From NCBI RefSeq assembly GCF_000495475.1, contig NZ_ASGZ01000064.1:1-64000 (forward strand): 64,000 nucleotides of DNA, written 5' to 3'. Under the pieces are notes generated by a model that worked only from the letters and a program-made list of their open reading frames with translations, was not told the DNA's origin and did not search any database. Within the stretch, counting starts at the first letter, position 1; each line of letters starts with the position of its first letter. This document shows, piece by piece, positions 32,799 to 40,716 of the stretch. The stretch comes from Candidatus Halobonum tyrrellensis G22. GTDB lineage: Archaea; Halobacteriota; Halobacteria; Halobacteriales; Haloferacaceae. Both the position numbers and the translations under genes were made by a program.

Positions 32799-32813
32799 TC
32801 CGATATAGTCGGA
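32799..32813. promoter_or_regulatory. candidate IclR-2 operator TCCGA-N5-TCGGA (autoregulatory)
   Basis: TCCGA-TATAG-TCGGA is a perfect 5-bp inverted repeat about 35 nt before the IclR 2 start, overlapping an ACTATATC promoter-like stretch. The same arms and spacing recur three times at 35227-35606. Confidence 0.65.
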
Positions 32814-32858
32814 TTCCCGCCCGAACACCGTCGATCCGCCCCACGACCGGCGGTCCGC

Positions 32859-33896
32859 TCACGCGAACTGCGGCATCACCTCGTCGGCGAACAGTTCCAT
32901 CCCCTCGAAACCGGGGAAGTCGACGAACCAGCCTTGGAACTTGGTGACGCCCGCGTCGACCCGACGTTCGATGGCCTCGGCGCACTCCTCGGGCGTCCCC
33001 ATCACGAAGTACTCGCGGGCGTCCGCTTCCGTCCGAATGGGCGCTTGGTCCTGGTACTCCTCCTCGAACTGGATCGGGAGCATCAGGTCCAAGAGACGGT
33101 CGAGTTCCGCCTCGTCGCGCGTACAGATCACGTGGCCGTCCCACGAGTACTCGATGTCGTCGGGGTCGCGCCCCACGGTCTCGCAGTGCTCCTCGATCAC
33201 GCCGATCTTCCGCCTCAGGGTCTCGACGTCGCCGTTGAACACGTCGGTGTTCCACACGTCGGCGTGTTTGGCGACGAGTTTGAGCGTCACCTCCTCGCCC
33301 TGCCCGCCCACCAGGATCGGCGGGTGGGGATCCTGTACGGGCGCGGGCGCGCACGCGGCGTCCTCGATCCGGTAGCGGTCGCCGTCGAAACTCGCGCCGT
33401 CGGGACCCGCCTCCCACATCCGCTTCATCAGGCGGATCGACTCGTCGAGTCGCATCAACCGCTCGAACCCGTCGCGGTACTCCCAGCCGTACGCCTCGTA
33501 CTCGGGTTCGTGCCAGCCCGCGCCCAAGCCGAGTTCGAGTCGGCCCTCGGAGACCACGTCGAGCGTCGCGGCCATCTTCGCGACCAGCGCGGGGTTGCGG
33601 TAGTCGTTACACAGCACGAGCGACCCGAGGTTGATGTCGTCGGTGAACCCCGCCATCGCCGACAGCAGGGTCCAACACTCGTACTCCGCGCGGTCGCGAC
33701 CGAGCATCAGGTGGTCGGGCGCCCACGCCGCGTCGAAGCCGAGTTCCTCCGCCTTCTCGATGCCCGCCCGCGTCGTCTCCCAGTCGAGCGCCTCGTACTC
33801 GGGGGTGTCGCGGTGGACCGGTTCGTCGTCGCCCTCGTCGGGTGCGCCCGCGAAGACGGGCACGTTGTACTCGAAGCTGATCTCTGATTCGCTCAT
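32859..33896 (-). CDS. LLM-class F420-dependent oxidoreductase (copy 3)
   Basis: This 345-residue luciferase-like protein starts MSESEISFEYNVPVFAG. Landmarks are GFDAAWAPDHLML, NLGSLVLCNDYRNPALVAKMAATLDVVSEGRLELGLGAGWHEPEYEAYGW (flavin or F420 block) and PPILVGGQGEEVTLKLVAKHADVWN. It follows the rhamnonate-dehydratase-like gene with one intervening base and so belongs to the same transcript. That makes it the best placed of the three LLM enzymes for a role in rhamnose or sugar-acid metabolism, for example an F420-linked oxidation. The reaction is unknown. Confidence 0.87.
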   Translation of the reverse strand: MSESEISFEYNVPVFAGAPDEGDDEPVHRDTPEYEALDWETTRAGIEKAEELGFDAAWAPDHLMLGRDRAEYECWTLLSAMAGFTDDINLGSLVLCNDYRNPALVAKMAATLDVVSEGRLELGLGAGWHEPEYEAYGWEYRDGFERLMRLDESIRLMKRMWEAGPDGASFDGDRYRIEDAACAPAPVQDPHPPILVGGQGEEVTLKLVAKHADVWNTDVFNGDVETLRRKIGVIEEHCETVGRDPDDIEYSWDGHVICTRDEAELDRLLDLMLPIQFEEEYQDQAPIRTEADAREYFVMGTPEECAEAIERRVDAGVTKFQGWFVDFPGFEGMELFADEVMPQFA

Positions 33897-33897
33897 C

Positions 33898-35103
33898 TTA
33901 CTCGTGTGCGAAGTGGTCGAGCGCCTCGCGGTTGAGTTCCGAACTCAGCCCCACGCCGTCGGGGAGTTGGATGACCCCGTCTTCGGCGTTCGGCGGGTTC
34001 GCGTAGATGGCGTCGGCGTACGTCGACTCCTTCTCCTCGCGTTGCTCGGTGTACCACTCGGGGATCGGGAAGTACTCCGCCATCGGCGCGTTGGTCGACC
34101 CCGCGATGAAGTGGAGGTGCGGGTTCGTCCCCGAGTGGGGGACCACCGGCACGTCGTGCGTGCTCGCGAGCGCGTCGATCTTCAGGAGTTCGGTCAGGCC
34201 GCCACAGCGGTGGACGTCGGGTTGGAGGATGTCCACGGCGTCGCGTTCGAGCAGGTCCTCGTGGCCCCACCGGGTGAACTCGTGTTCCCCGCCCGAGATG
34301 GGCATCGGCGCCGCCTCCCGCACCGCGGCGTAGCCGTCGATGTCGTCGGGGATGACCGGCTCCTCGACCCACTCCATGTCGTACGGCTCCAGCCTGTCGA
34401 GCATCTTCTTGGCGTACCGGACGGTCCACCCCATGTACGCGTCGCCCGCGATCCCGATCTCGTCGCCCACCGCGTCGCGGACGGTCTTTACGATCTCCTC
34501 GTTCTCCTTCATCCCCCGCCGGCCCGCCTCGGGACCGTGGCGGAACCGGAGCTTCATCGTCTCGAACCCGGCGTCGGCGTACTCCTGCGCCTCCCGCTCT
34601 AACGTCTCCGTGTCGACGGGGTGGAGGTTGCTCGCGTACGCGGGGATCTCGTCTTTCGTGGGACCGCCGAGGAGTTCGTACACCGGCTTGCCGGCTTCCT
34701 TGCCCGCGATGTCCCACAGCGCGCAGTCGACCGCACTGATCGCTTCGATGGCCGCGCCCTTCCGGCCGAACGGGATGGTCGCGCGGTACATGATGTCCCA
34801 GAGGCGTTCGCGCTCCTGGGGGTCCTCGCCGACGACGAGTTTCGAGAGCGTCTCGTCGACGATGGTGGCGATGGCGCCGGTCGCCCAGTTGCCGTGGCCC
34901 ACGCCCGTAACTCCGGCGTCGGTCTCGACTTCGACGACCACGTCACCCACCGGGCCCATCCACTTCCGGCGGGCCTGCTCGTTGTCGCCGTCGGCGTTGT
35001 TGTACTCGTCGTACTGGCTCATCACGGTGACGAGCGGGAACTCGACGAACTCGCCCCACGACTCGGTGCTCACTTCGGTTGCGGATATGTCGGTGATCTC
35101 CAT
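33898..35103 (-). CDS. enolase-superfamily dehydratase, probable L-rhamnonate dehydratase
   Basis: This 401-residue protein starts MEITDISATEV. The strand-2 motif is MKLRFRHGP (183-191), the form seen in L-rhamnonate dehydratases rather than a plain KxK. Metal ligands are Asp221 (AGDAYMGW), Glu247 (WVEEP) and Glu273 (SGGEHEF), and His323 is in VVPHSGTNPH. Length matches the rhamnonate dehydratases (about 400). It would turn L-rhamnonate into 2-keto-3-deoxy-L-rhamnonate. It is first in an operon with the LLM gene and has a GAGTTAAG box at 35151-35158. Three candidate IclR-2 operators lie in the divergent region. Confidence 0.87.
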   Translation of the reverse strand: MEITDISATEVSTESWGEFVEFPLVTVMSQYDEYNNADGDNEQARRKWMGPVGDVVVEVETDAGVTGVGHGNWATGAIATIVDETLSKLVVGEDPQERERLWDIMYRATIPFGRKGAAIEAISAVDCALWDIAGKEAGKPVYELLGGPTKDEIPAYASNLHPVDTETLEREAQEYADAGFETMKLRFRHGPEAGRRGMKENEEIVKTVRDAVGDEIGIAGDAYMGWTVRYAKKMLDRLEPYDMEWVEEPVIPDDIDGYAAVREAAPMPISGGEHEFTRWGHEDLLERDAVDILQPDVHRCGGLTELLKIDALASTHDVPVVPHSGTNPHLHFIAGSTNAPMAEYFPIPEWYTEQREEKESTYADAIYANPPNAEDGVIQLPDGVGLSSELNREALDHFAHE

Positions 35104-35150
35104 CGTGTCTCGGGTCGAACCCCGTTGGTCACGAAAGCGGCGAACAGCGA

Positions 35151-35158
35151 CTTAACTC
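35151..35158 (-). promoter_or_regulatory. TATA-like box of the rhamnonate-dehydratase-like operon
   Basis: Minus-strand GAGTTAAG, 47 nt before the start, implying a short leader. The 12-mer around it is identical to the one at the IclR 1 promoter. Confidence 0.5.
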
Positions 35159-35226
35159 TTTGTAGATGATGGACTCCCGAGATACTCGACGACCGCACGG
35201 CGGCCGCGTCGGGGCGGGTCGAATCT

Positions 35227-35241
35227 TCCGACATGCTCGGA
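35227..35241. promoter_or_regulatory. candidate IclR-2 operator TCCGA-N5-TCGGA
   Basis: TCCGA-CATGC-TCGGA, perfect arms, about 70 nt beyond the TATA-like box of the rhamnonate-dehydratase operon. Confidence 0.6.
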
Positions 35242-35395
35242 GCGATCCGTTCGCCGAAGCGAAATTCGAGCGCCCGTTCCGGCCCCACACCCGCCCTCGC
35301 GGCCGGGAACCGGCGAAGAACCGCACGTCAGCCTCGTCCGCCCCGCAGTCGCGGCTGTCGACGGCCCGGAGCGGCCTCGGCCCGCTCTCACACCG

Positions 35396-35410
35396 TCCGA
35401 CAGAGTCGGA
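35396..35410. promoter_or_regulatory. candidate IclR-2 operator TCCGA-N5-TCGGA
   Basis: TCCGA-CAGAG-TCGGA, perfect arms, in the middle of the divergent region. Confidence 0.6.
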
Positions 35411-35591
35411 AACCCGACTCGAACGCCTCGTCCACCCCGATACCCGTCGATCTGAAGTCCAGACTCCCGGTCGCGGGGATTACGGTGGTACGCGTGTAAT
35501 CCGCAGCATTTGCCGGTTCGACCCGGCGTGAGCGTGGATGTATGGCTCTTTGGGCCGATCCGGCCGACGGCGGACCCCCTGTCCAGATCGG

Positions 35592-35606
35592 TCCGACATC
35601 GTCGGA
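35592..35606. promoter_or_regulatory. candidate IclR-2 operator TCCGA-N5-TCGGA
   Basis: TCCGA-CATCG-TCGGA, perfect arms, about 150 nt upstream of the TATA-like box of the MDR dehydrogenase gene. Confidence 0.6.
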
Positions 35607-35820
35607 TAATCGTCCGGCAGTGCCGTCCGGTCGTTCTCCGCGTCGCTCCGCGGCCGGACTGCGACTCGAGATCGGATCTGCGCACGCCCGACGGACGACG
35701 GATCGACCGAGTTAGCCCCGGAAATGCCGGAGTTCGGCAGGTCTGGCTTACTCCCAAGATTATTAACCACCGGTTCCGTACGGAGGGTGAGACGGCTTGC
35801 GGAGAGCCTCCCAGAAACCC

Positions 35821-36855
35821 ATGAAAGCAATCGTTCAGACCGGACCCCGCTCCGTCGAGACGCAGGAACGGGCGGTGCCGACCCCGGCGACGGATGAGGT
35901 GCTCGTGAAAGTCCACACGGCCGGGCTATGCGGAAGCGACGCCCACGCGTACAAGTACGACGGCGGCTACGAGTGGATCCAGATACCCCGCGTCGTCGGC
36001 CACGAGTACTCGGGCGAGGTGGTCGACGTCGGCGCGGACGTCGAGGGGTTCACCGAGGGCGACAAAGTCATCGAGGAGCCCATCCACCACTGCGGCCGCT
36101 GCTTCCAGTGTAAGAACGGCCAGCCCAACGTGTGTCAGAACTTCTCGATCACGGGGATGCACCGCGACGGCGCGTACGCGGAGTTCGTCGCGGTCGGCGC
36201 CGACCACCTCCACGCCGTCCCCGACGGGGTGCCGCTCCACCAGGCGGCGATCACCGAACCGACCAGCATCGCCACCCGCGCGGTGCTCACCCGGTCGGGA
36301 ACGAACCCCGGCGACAACGTCCTCGTCGAGGGGCCCGGTCCGATCGGCGTGCTCGTCGCCGCCGTCGCGGACTCGCTGGGGGCGAACGTCGTGGTGTCGG
36401 GACTCGACCGCGACGCGGAGTACCGCCTCCCGCTGGTCGAGGACCTCGGTATCGAGACGGTCAACGCGGCGGTCGAGGGGGCCATCGCCGACCGCGCGGA
36501 GTCGATGACCGACGGTATCGGCTTCGACGTGGTGTTCGACTCGACGGGCCACCACTCGGGCATCTCGACGGGGATCGACTACGTGCGGAAGGGCGGGGAG
36601 ATCGTCGTCGTCGGCATCCCCAACCAGGCGAGCGAGGCGGACCTCGCGCCGGTCGTCCGCGGCGAGGTGGACGTCAACGGCTCGTACGGGTCGACGTGGA
36701 CCAACTTCGAGCAGGCGCTCCGGCTGATGGAGCGCGGGGAGATAGCCGTCGACCGGATCGTCGACACCTCCTACAGCGTCGACGACCCCACCGCGGCGTT
36801 CGACGCGTTCCTCGACTCGCGGACCTGCAAGCCCGTCTTCCAGTTCGACGGGTGA
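35821..36855 (+). CDS. zinc-dependent MDR dehydrogenase (possible 2-keto-3-deoxy-L-rhamnonate dehydrogenase)
   Basis: This 344-residue medium-chain dehydrogenase has catalytic zinc ligands Cys37 (AGLCGSD) and His61-Glu62 (GHEYSG). Structural zinc cysteines are 91, 94, 97 and 105. The cofactor motif is VEGPGPIGVLVAAVADSLG. DSTGHHSG and GGEIVVVGIPNQ complete the pattern. It is divergent from the rhamnonate-dehydratase-like gene and shares its regulatory region with three candidate IclR-2 sites. After dehydration, oxidation of 2-keto-3-deoxy-L-rhamnonate is the next step of the diketo-hydrolase route, and this gene is the best local candidate. A sugar or polyol dehydrogenase is the alternative. 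Confidence 0.85.
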   Translation: MKAIVQTGPRSVETQERAVPTPATDEVLVKVHTAGLCGSDAHAYKYDGGYEWIQIPRVVGHEYSGEVVDVGADVEGFTEGDKVIEEPIHHCGRCFQCKNGQPNVCQNFSITGMHRDGAYAEFVAVGADHLHAVPDGVPLHQAAITEPTSIATRAVLTRSGTNPGDNVLVEGPGPIGVLVAAVADSLGANVVVSGLDRDAEYRLPLVEDLGIETVNAAVEGAIADRAESMTDGIGFDVVFDSTGHHSGISTGIDYVRKGGEIVVVGIPNQASEADLAPVVRGEVDVNGSYGSTWTNFEQALRLMERGEIAVDRIVDTSYSVDDPTAAFDAFLDSRTCKPVFQFDG

Positions 36856-36918
36856 GCCGGCCGGTCGGCCCGCCCGGAACGCGAGTTCCGCGCCGCTGAT
36901 CCATCTATACTATTACAT

Positions 36919-36928
36919 AATTATTATA
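36919..36928 (+). promoter_or_regulatory. AATTATTATA promoter element of beta-helix gene 1
   Basis: AATTATTATA ends 26 nt before the ATG at 36955. The second beta-helix gene has AATTATTATG at the identical distance. Confidence 0.65.
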
Positions 36929-36954
36929 GTGCCTCTTTCTGACGATACTGATGT

Positions 36955-38481
36955 ATGGCCGACAGTGACAGCCGCAGCCGGCGGGACGTACAGGCGGACG
37001 AAGCGAGCGCCGAGAGGACGTGGTCGGGCGACGTCGACGCGAACGGTCACGCGCTCGGGAACCTCGGGGCGGTCGAGGTCGACCGGGTGTACACGGCCGC
37101 CCGCGAGGCGGACGTGGTGGTGTGGAAGGACGACGACGGCACGTTCTACGCGGACGGCCGCGACGGCCCGGTCGCCGAGGGCGAGCGCGTGCTCCCCGTC
37201 GCGCAGGCGGCGGTCGACAGCCTCTCGGAGGGGCGGAGCTCGGCCGAGAAAGTACTCGTCGCCTCGCCCGGCGAGGTGACCGCGGCGGACGAACCGCTCG
37301 ACCTGCCGAGCTACACGACGCTCGACGCGCCGGTCACGCTCACCGGCACCGAGGGGGCGCCGCTCGTCGTGCAGGCGACCGGCGCCGAACACGTGACCGT
37401 CGAGTCGCTCTCCGTCGAGGGACCCGCCGGCGGGATGCGCTTTACGAGCTGTTCGAACCTCCGGATCGGCGACGTGAACCTGGTCGGCGTGACCGGCGAC
37501 GGCATCCGGATCGACGGCCGCGGGGACGCCCCGCGGACGACCGACGTACAGATCGACCAGGTGTACGTCGAGGGGAACGGCCACCACGGCGTCGAGACGT
37601 ACGGCGTCGACCGGATCCAGATCGACCAGGTGATCGGGGTCGACCCGGCGAGCTGTGTCGTCCTGCTCAACGACACGACCGACGCCACGGTCAACAGCGT
37701 CGTCGGGCGGGAGCCGGGCGTCCCGCCGGGCTACGCGACGTTCCGCGTGGCCAACGGCGCCCACGACGTGACCGTCGGGGAGGTGGTGAGCCGGGGCGGC
37801 GCCCGCGGTATCTTCGGCGTCTCGGAGTGTTACGACGTGACCATCGGCGAGGTGAACGTCGTCGGCGCGCGGGACCAGGGGATCTTGATCCAGAACTGCC
37901 AGAACTTCACCGTTGAGGGCGGCGTCGTCAAGAACACCGACGCCGACGCGGTCCGCGTCGACTCCCGGAACGACGGCGAGCAGATCCCCGCGGAGGGCGT
38001 CTCGATCAGCAACCTCCGCGTGGTCGACGACCGCGACGACCCCGCCCAGACGTGGGCCATCCTCGAAACCGGGCCCGCCTGTAACCACAACCGGTTCGTG
38101 AACAACGACGTCCGCGGCGGCGGCACCGACGGGCTGATCGGCGTCTTCTCGAACTCGACGGTCGTCCGCGGCAACGTCGGCGGCGGCTTCGCCGACGGGA
38201 CGACGACGCTGACGACGGGCGCGTCGCCGGCCGCCCGCGTCGAGGGGATATCCGAGTTCGACGACCGCACCATCCCCGGTAGCGTCGACGAACTGGAGGA
38301 GTTCGAGCAGTCGGCGTTCGAGACGCGCGCGGAGCCGACGGACGCGCCCGACGCGAGTTACGCCTGGGAGACGTTCTACGAGTGGGACGCCGACGCGGGC
38401 GCGTGGGACCTCGTCTTCGAGTGGCGGGTCGACCCCGGCACCGACCTCGAACTCGACTACGTGGTCGACAAGGTTCGCTGA
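36955..38481 (+). CDS. right-handed beta-helix protein without export signal (tandem paralogue 1)
   Basis: This 508-residue protein is a near copy of residues about 60-545 of the next gene product, sharing long blocks such as WSGDVDANGH, GYATFRVANG, EVVSRGGARGIFGVSECYDV and NHNRFVNND. Repeated short strands (VTIGEVNVVGA, NFTVEGGVVKN) indicate a parallel beta-helix, the fold of polysaccharide lyases and GH28 enzymes. Its start MADSDSRS aligns with MPPSDSRE of the paralogue, but the Tat segment between is missing, and an in-frame TGA at 36949-36951 rules out a longer start. It also ends before the paralogue's C-terminal domain. It should stay inside the cell unless exported otherwise. Confidence 0.85.
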   Translation: MADSDSRSRRDVQADEASAERTWSGDVDANGHALGNLGAVEVDRVYTAAREADVVVWKDDDGTFYADGRDGPVAEGERVLPVAQAAVDSLSEGRSSAEKVLVASPGEVTAADEPLDLPSYTTLDAPVTLTGTEGAPLVVQATGAEHVTVESLSVEGPAGGMRFTSCSNLRIGDVNLVGVTGDGIRIDGRGDAPRTTDVQIDQVYVEGNGHHGVETYGVDRIQIDQVIGVDPASCVVLLNDTTDATVNSVVGREPGVPPGYATFRVANGAHDVTVGEVVSRGGARGIFGVSECYDVTIGEVNVVGARDQGILIQNCQNFTVEGGVVKNTDADAVRVDSRNDGEQIPAEGVSISNLRVVDDRDDPAQTWAILETGPACNHNRFVNNDVRGGGTDGLIGVFSNSTVVRGNVGGGFADGTTTLTTGASPAARVEGISEFDDRTIPGSVDELEEFEQSAFETRAEPTDAPDASYAWETFYEWDADAGAWDLVFEWRVDPGTDLELDYVVDKVR

Positions 38482-38537
38482 GCGGGCGCGGCCGGTCGGC
38501 CCGTCGTCGCGTTCGGTCGGCCGGCTCCCACCTACAC

Positions 38538-38547
38538 AATTATTATG
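38538..38547 (+). promoter_or_regulatory. AATTATTATG promoter element of beta-helix gene 2
   Basis: AATTATTATG ends 26 nt before the ATG at 38574, matching the element of the paralogue at 36919. Confidence 0.65.
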
Positions 38548-38573
38548 TATATTCGCTCGAAGAGTACAGGAGC

Positions 38574-40631
38574 ATGCCACCAAGCGACAGCCGCGAGCCG
38601 CGGAGCGGACGCGACGGCGACGACCGGTCGGGACTCACGCGCCGGTCGACGCTGGCGTTGCTCGGCGCCGCCGGGTTAGCGAGCGGGCGAGTGTCCGGCG
38701 CGCCCGGGACCGCCGAGGCGAACGGGACCACGACCGACGACGGCGCGACCGGGAACGTCGAGACGACGTGGAGCGGCGACGTCGACGCGAACGGTCACGA
38801 CCTGTGGGACCTCGGCGCCGTCGAGGCGGACCGCGTGTACGCGTCCGCACGGGACGCCGACGTAGTGGTCTGGAGCGACGTCGAGGGGACGTTCTACGCT
38901 GACGGCCGGGACGGCCCGGTCGCCAGCGGCTCAGACCCCATCGCCGTGATCCAGGCGGCGGTCGACAGCCTCTCGGAGGGGCGGACCTCGAACGAGCGGG
39001 TGCTGGTCGCCTCGCCCGCGACGGTCGGGCAGGACGCCGACTTCCCGATTCAGCTCCCGAGTTACACGACGCTCGACGTACCCGCGGGCATCCACGTCGA
39101 GGGGGAACCCGACGAGGAGAGCGCGGTGGTGGTCCGGGCGACGGACGCCGACTCGGTCGAGCTACCCAGCCTCACCGTCACCGGCTACCCCAACTTCTGC
39201 GTGTGGATCCAGAGCTGTTCGAACGTCCGCCTCGGCGACGTCTCGATCCGACACGCCGAGGACGCGCTGTCGAACACCGTAGTCAGGATCGACGACTTCG
39301 GCGAGACCGGGCGGACGACCGACGTGCAGGTCGACCAAGTGTACGTCGAGGAGGGCGGCCACCACGCGTTCGAGACGTACGGCGTCGACCGGATCCAAGT
39401 CGACCAGGTGACCGGCGTCAACCCCGACGGCTGTGTCGTCCTGCTCAACGACACGACCGACGCGACGGTCAACAGCGTCGTCGGGCGCGAACCCGGGGTT
39501 CCCGCGGGCTACGCGACGTTCCGCGTGGCCAACGGCACACACGACGTGACGGTCGGCGAGGTGGTGAGCCGGGGCGGCGCCCGCGGTATCTTCGGCGTCT
39601 CGGAGTGTTACGACGTGACCATCGGCGAGGTGAACGTCGTCGGCGCCGAGAACGGCGTTCTCGTCCAGAACTGCCGGAACTTCGCCATCGAGGGCGGCGT
39701 CGTCAAGAACTCCGGCGGCGACGGCGTCCGGGTCGACACGCGCGACGACGGCGAGCAGATCCCCGCGGAGGGCGTCTCGATCAGCAACCTCCGCGTGACC
39801 GACGACCGCGAGGAGCCACAGCAGGCGTACGGCATCCGCGAGACCGGCCCCCGCACGAACCACAACCGGTTCGTGAACAACGACCTCCGCGGCGCGGGGA
39901 CGGAAGCCGCCCTCGCGGTGTTCGCCGACTCGACGGTCGTCCGCGACAACGTCGGCGCGGGCGTCGCCGACGGGAGCGTGACGCTCCGCCCCGGTCGGTC
40001 GCCCGCCGCGCGGGTCGCGGGCGTGAGCGACCTGCCGGGGGTCTCGCCGGAGGTCCGCGCGGAACCCGTCGACGCGCCCGACGCGAACTACGCGTGGGAC
40101 CACTACTTCGCGTGGGACGGCGACGCGGGCGCGTGGGACCTCCACTTCGAGTGGCGGACCGACCCCGGCGCGCCGGTCGAGGTGTCGTACGTCGTCGACC
40201 GGAGCGACGCGGGCGCGCCCGGGACGCTGGAGGTGCCCGCGCGGTTCTACCAGGTGGACTTCGTGGCGGGCGAACCCATCGAGGAACTCGGCGAGGAGGG
40301 GCTGTACGCCGAGCAGGACCGGCTGATGCGGTTCGCGTTCGGGTCGGTCGAGGAGGGCATCACGGAGAAGGACACCGCGTGGCCGAGCGCGGAACTACGG
40401 GACTGTCTCGACTACGGTCACATCCGCGAACACGACGACGGCACCGCCTCGGTCACGTTCACCGTCGCCGACGACTGCGAGGAGGTGACGCTCTCGCTCG
40501 CCACCTACTCGCTGCCCGGCGAGGAGTTCTCGGCGGACACCGCCGACGAACAGGAACTCCTCGGGGCGACGACCGAGACGTACGGACCGGGCGAGCACAC
40601 CATCTCCCTCGACCTGCCGAGCGGGGAGTGA
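38574..40631 (+). CDS. Tat-exported beta-helix protein with shared C-terminal domain (tandem paralogue 2)
   Basis: This 685-residue protein starts MPPSDSREPR and has a twin-arginine signal (LTRRSTLALLGAAGLASG, about 21-38). An acidic linker leads to a right-handed beta-helix (about 60-530) nearly identical in blocks to the upstream paralogue, then a domain (about 557-685, FYQVDFVAGEPIEELGEEGL to the end) that also closes the pectate lyase at 9408. Two cysteines in LRDCLDYGHI and VADDCEEV are common to both copies of that domain. The exact polysaccharide is unknown; the locus suggests pectin or rhamnogalacturonan. No catalytic motif is clear to me. Confidence 0.88.
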   Translation: MPPSDSREPRSGRDGDDRSGLTRRSTLALLGAAGLASGRVSGAPGTAEANGTTTDDGATGNVETTWSGDVDANGHDLWDLGAVEADRVYASARDADVVVWSDVEGTFYADGRDGPVASGSDPIAVIQAAVDSLSEGRTSNERVLVASPATVGQDADFPIQLPSYTTLDVPAGIHVEGEPDEESAVVVRATDADSVELPSLTVTGYPNFCVWIQSCSNVRLGDVSIRHAEDALSNTVVRIDDFGETGRTTDVQVDQVYVEEGGHHAFETYGVDRIQVDQVTGVNPDGCVVLLNDTTDATVNSVVGREPGVPAGYATFRVANGTHDVTVGEVVSRGGARGIFGVSECYDVTIGEVNVVGAENGVLVQNCRNFAIEGGVVKNSGGDGVRVDTRDDGEQIPAEGVSISNLRVTDDREEPQQAYGIRETGPRTNHNRFVNNDLRGAGTEAALAVFADSTVVRDNVGAGVADGSVTLRPGRSPAARVAGVSDLPGVSPEVRAEPVDAPDANYAWDHYFAWDGDAGAWDLHFEWRTDPGAPVEVSYVVDRSDAGAPGTLEVPARFYQVDFVAGEPIEELGEEGLYAEQDRLMRFAFGSVEEGITEKDTAWPSAELRDCLDYGHIREHDDGTASVTFTVADDCEEVTLSLATYSLPGEEFSADTADEQELLGATTETYGPGEHTISLDLPSGE

Positions 40632-40716
40632 GCCGCGCCGGGGGTCACGGTTCGACCCTGCCGGCCGCCGGTCGCGCGGACCCGCCGGAGTGCGGGACCC
40701 CTCGGGGCCGCCGGGG

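Larger units (their letters stand above)
35104..35820. other. 717-bp divergent regulatory region without a gene
   Basis: It separates the rhamnonate-dehydratase-like operon (minus) from the MDR dehydrogenase gene (plus). Frames here have no haloarchaeal codon or acidic character. It holds three TCCGA-N5-TCGGA repeats, a GAGTTAAG box for the minus side and a GATTATTAA box (35755-35763) for the plus side. The length is unusual for a promoter in this dense genome and may indicate complex control or an unannotated RNA. Confidence 0.7.

Noticed and set aside
35152-35916. Minus-strand 254-codon frame in the divergent gap
   Set aside because: It runs through promoter elements and the start of the MDR gene and lacks acidic bias or any recognisable motif.
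36955-38481. First beta-helix gene as a pseudogene
   Set aside because: The frame is intact over 508 codons and has a promoter element identical in place to its paralogue, so loss of signal alone is not decay.
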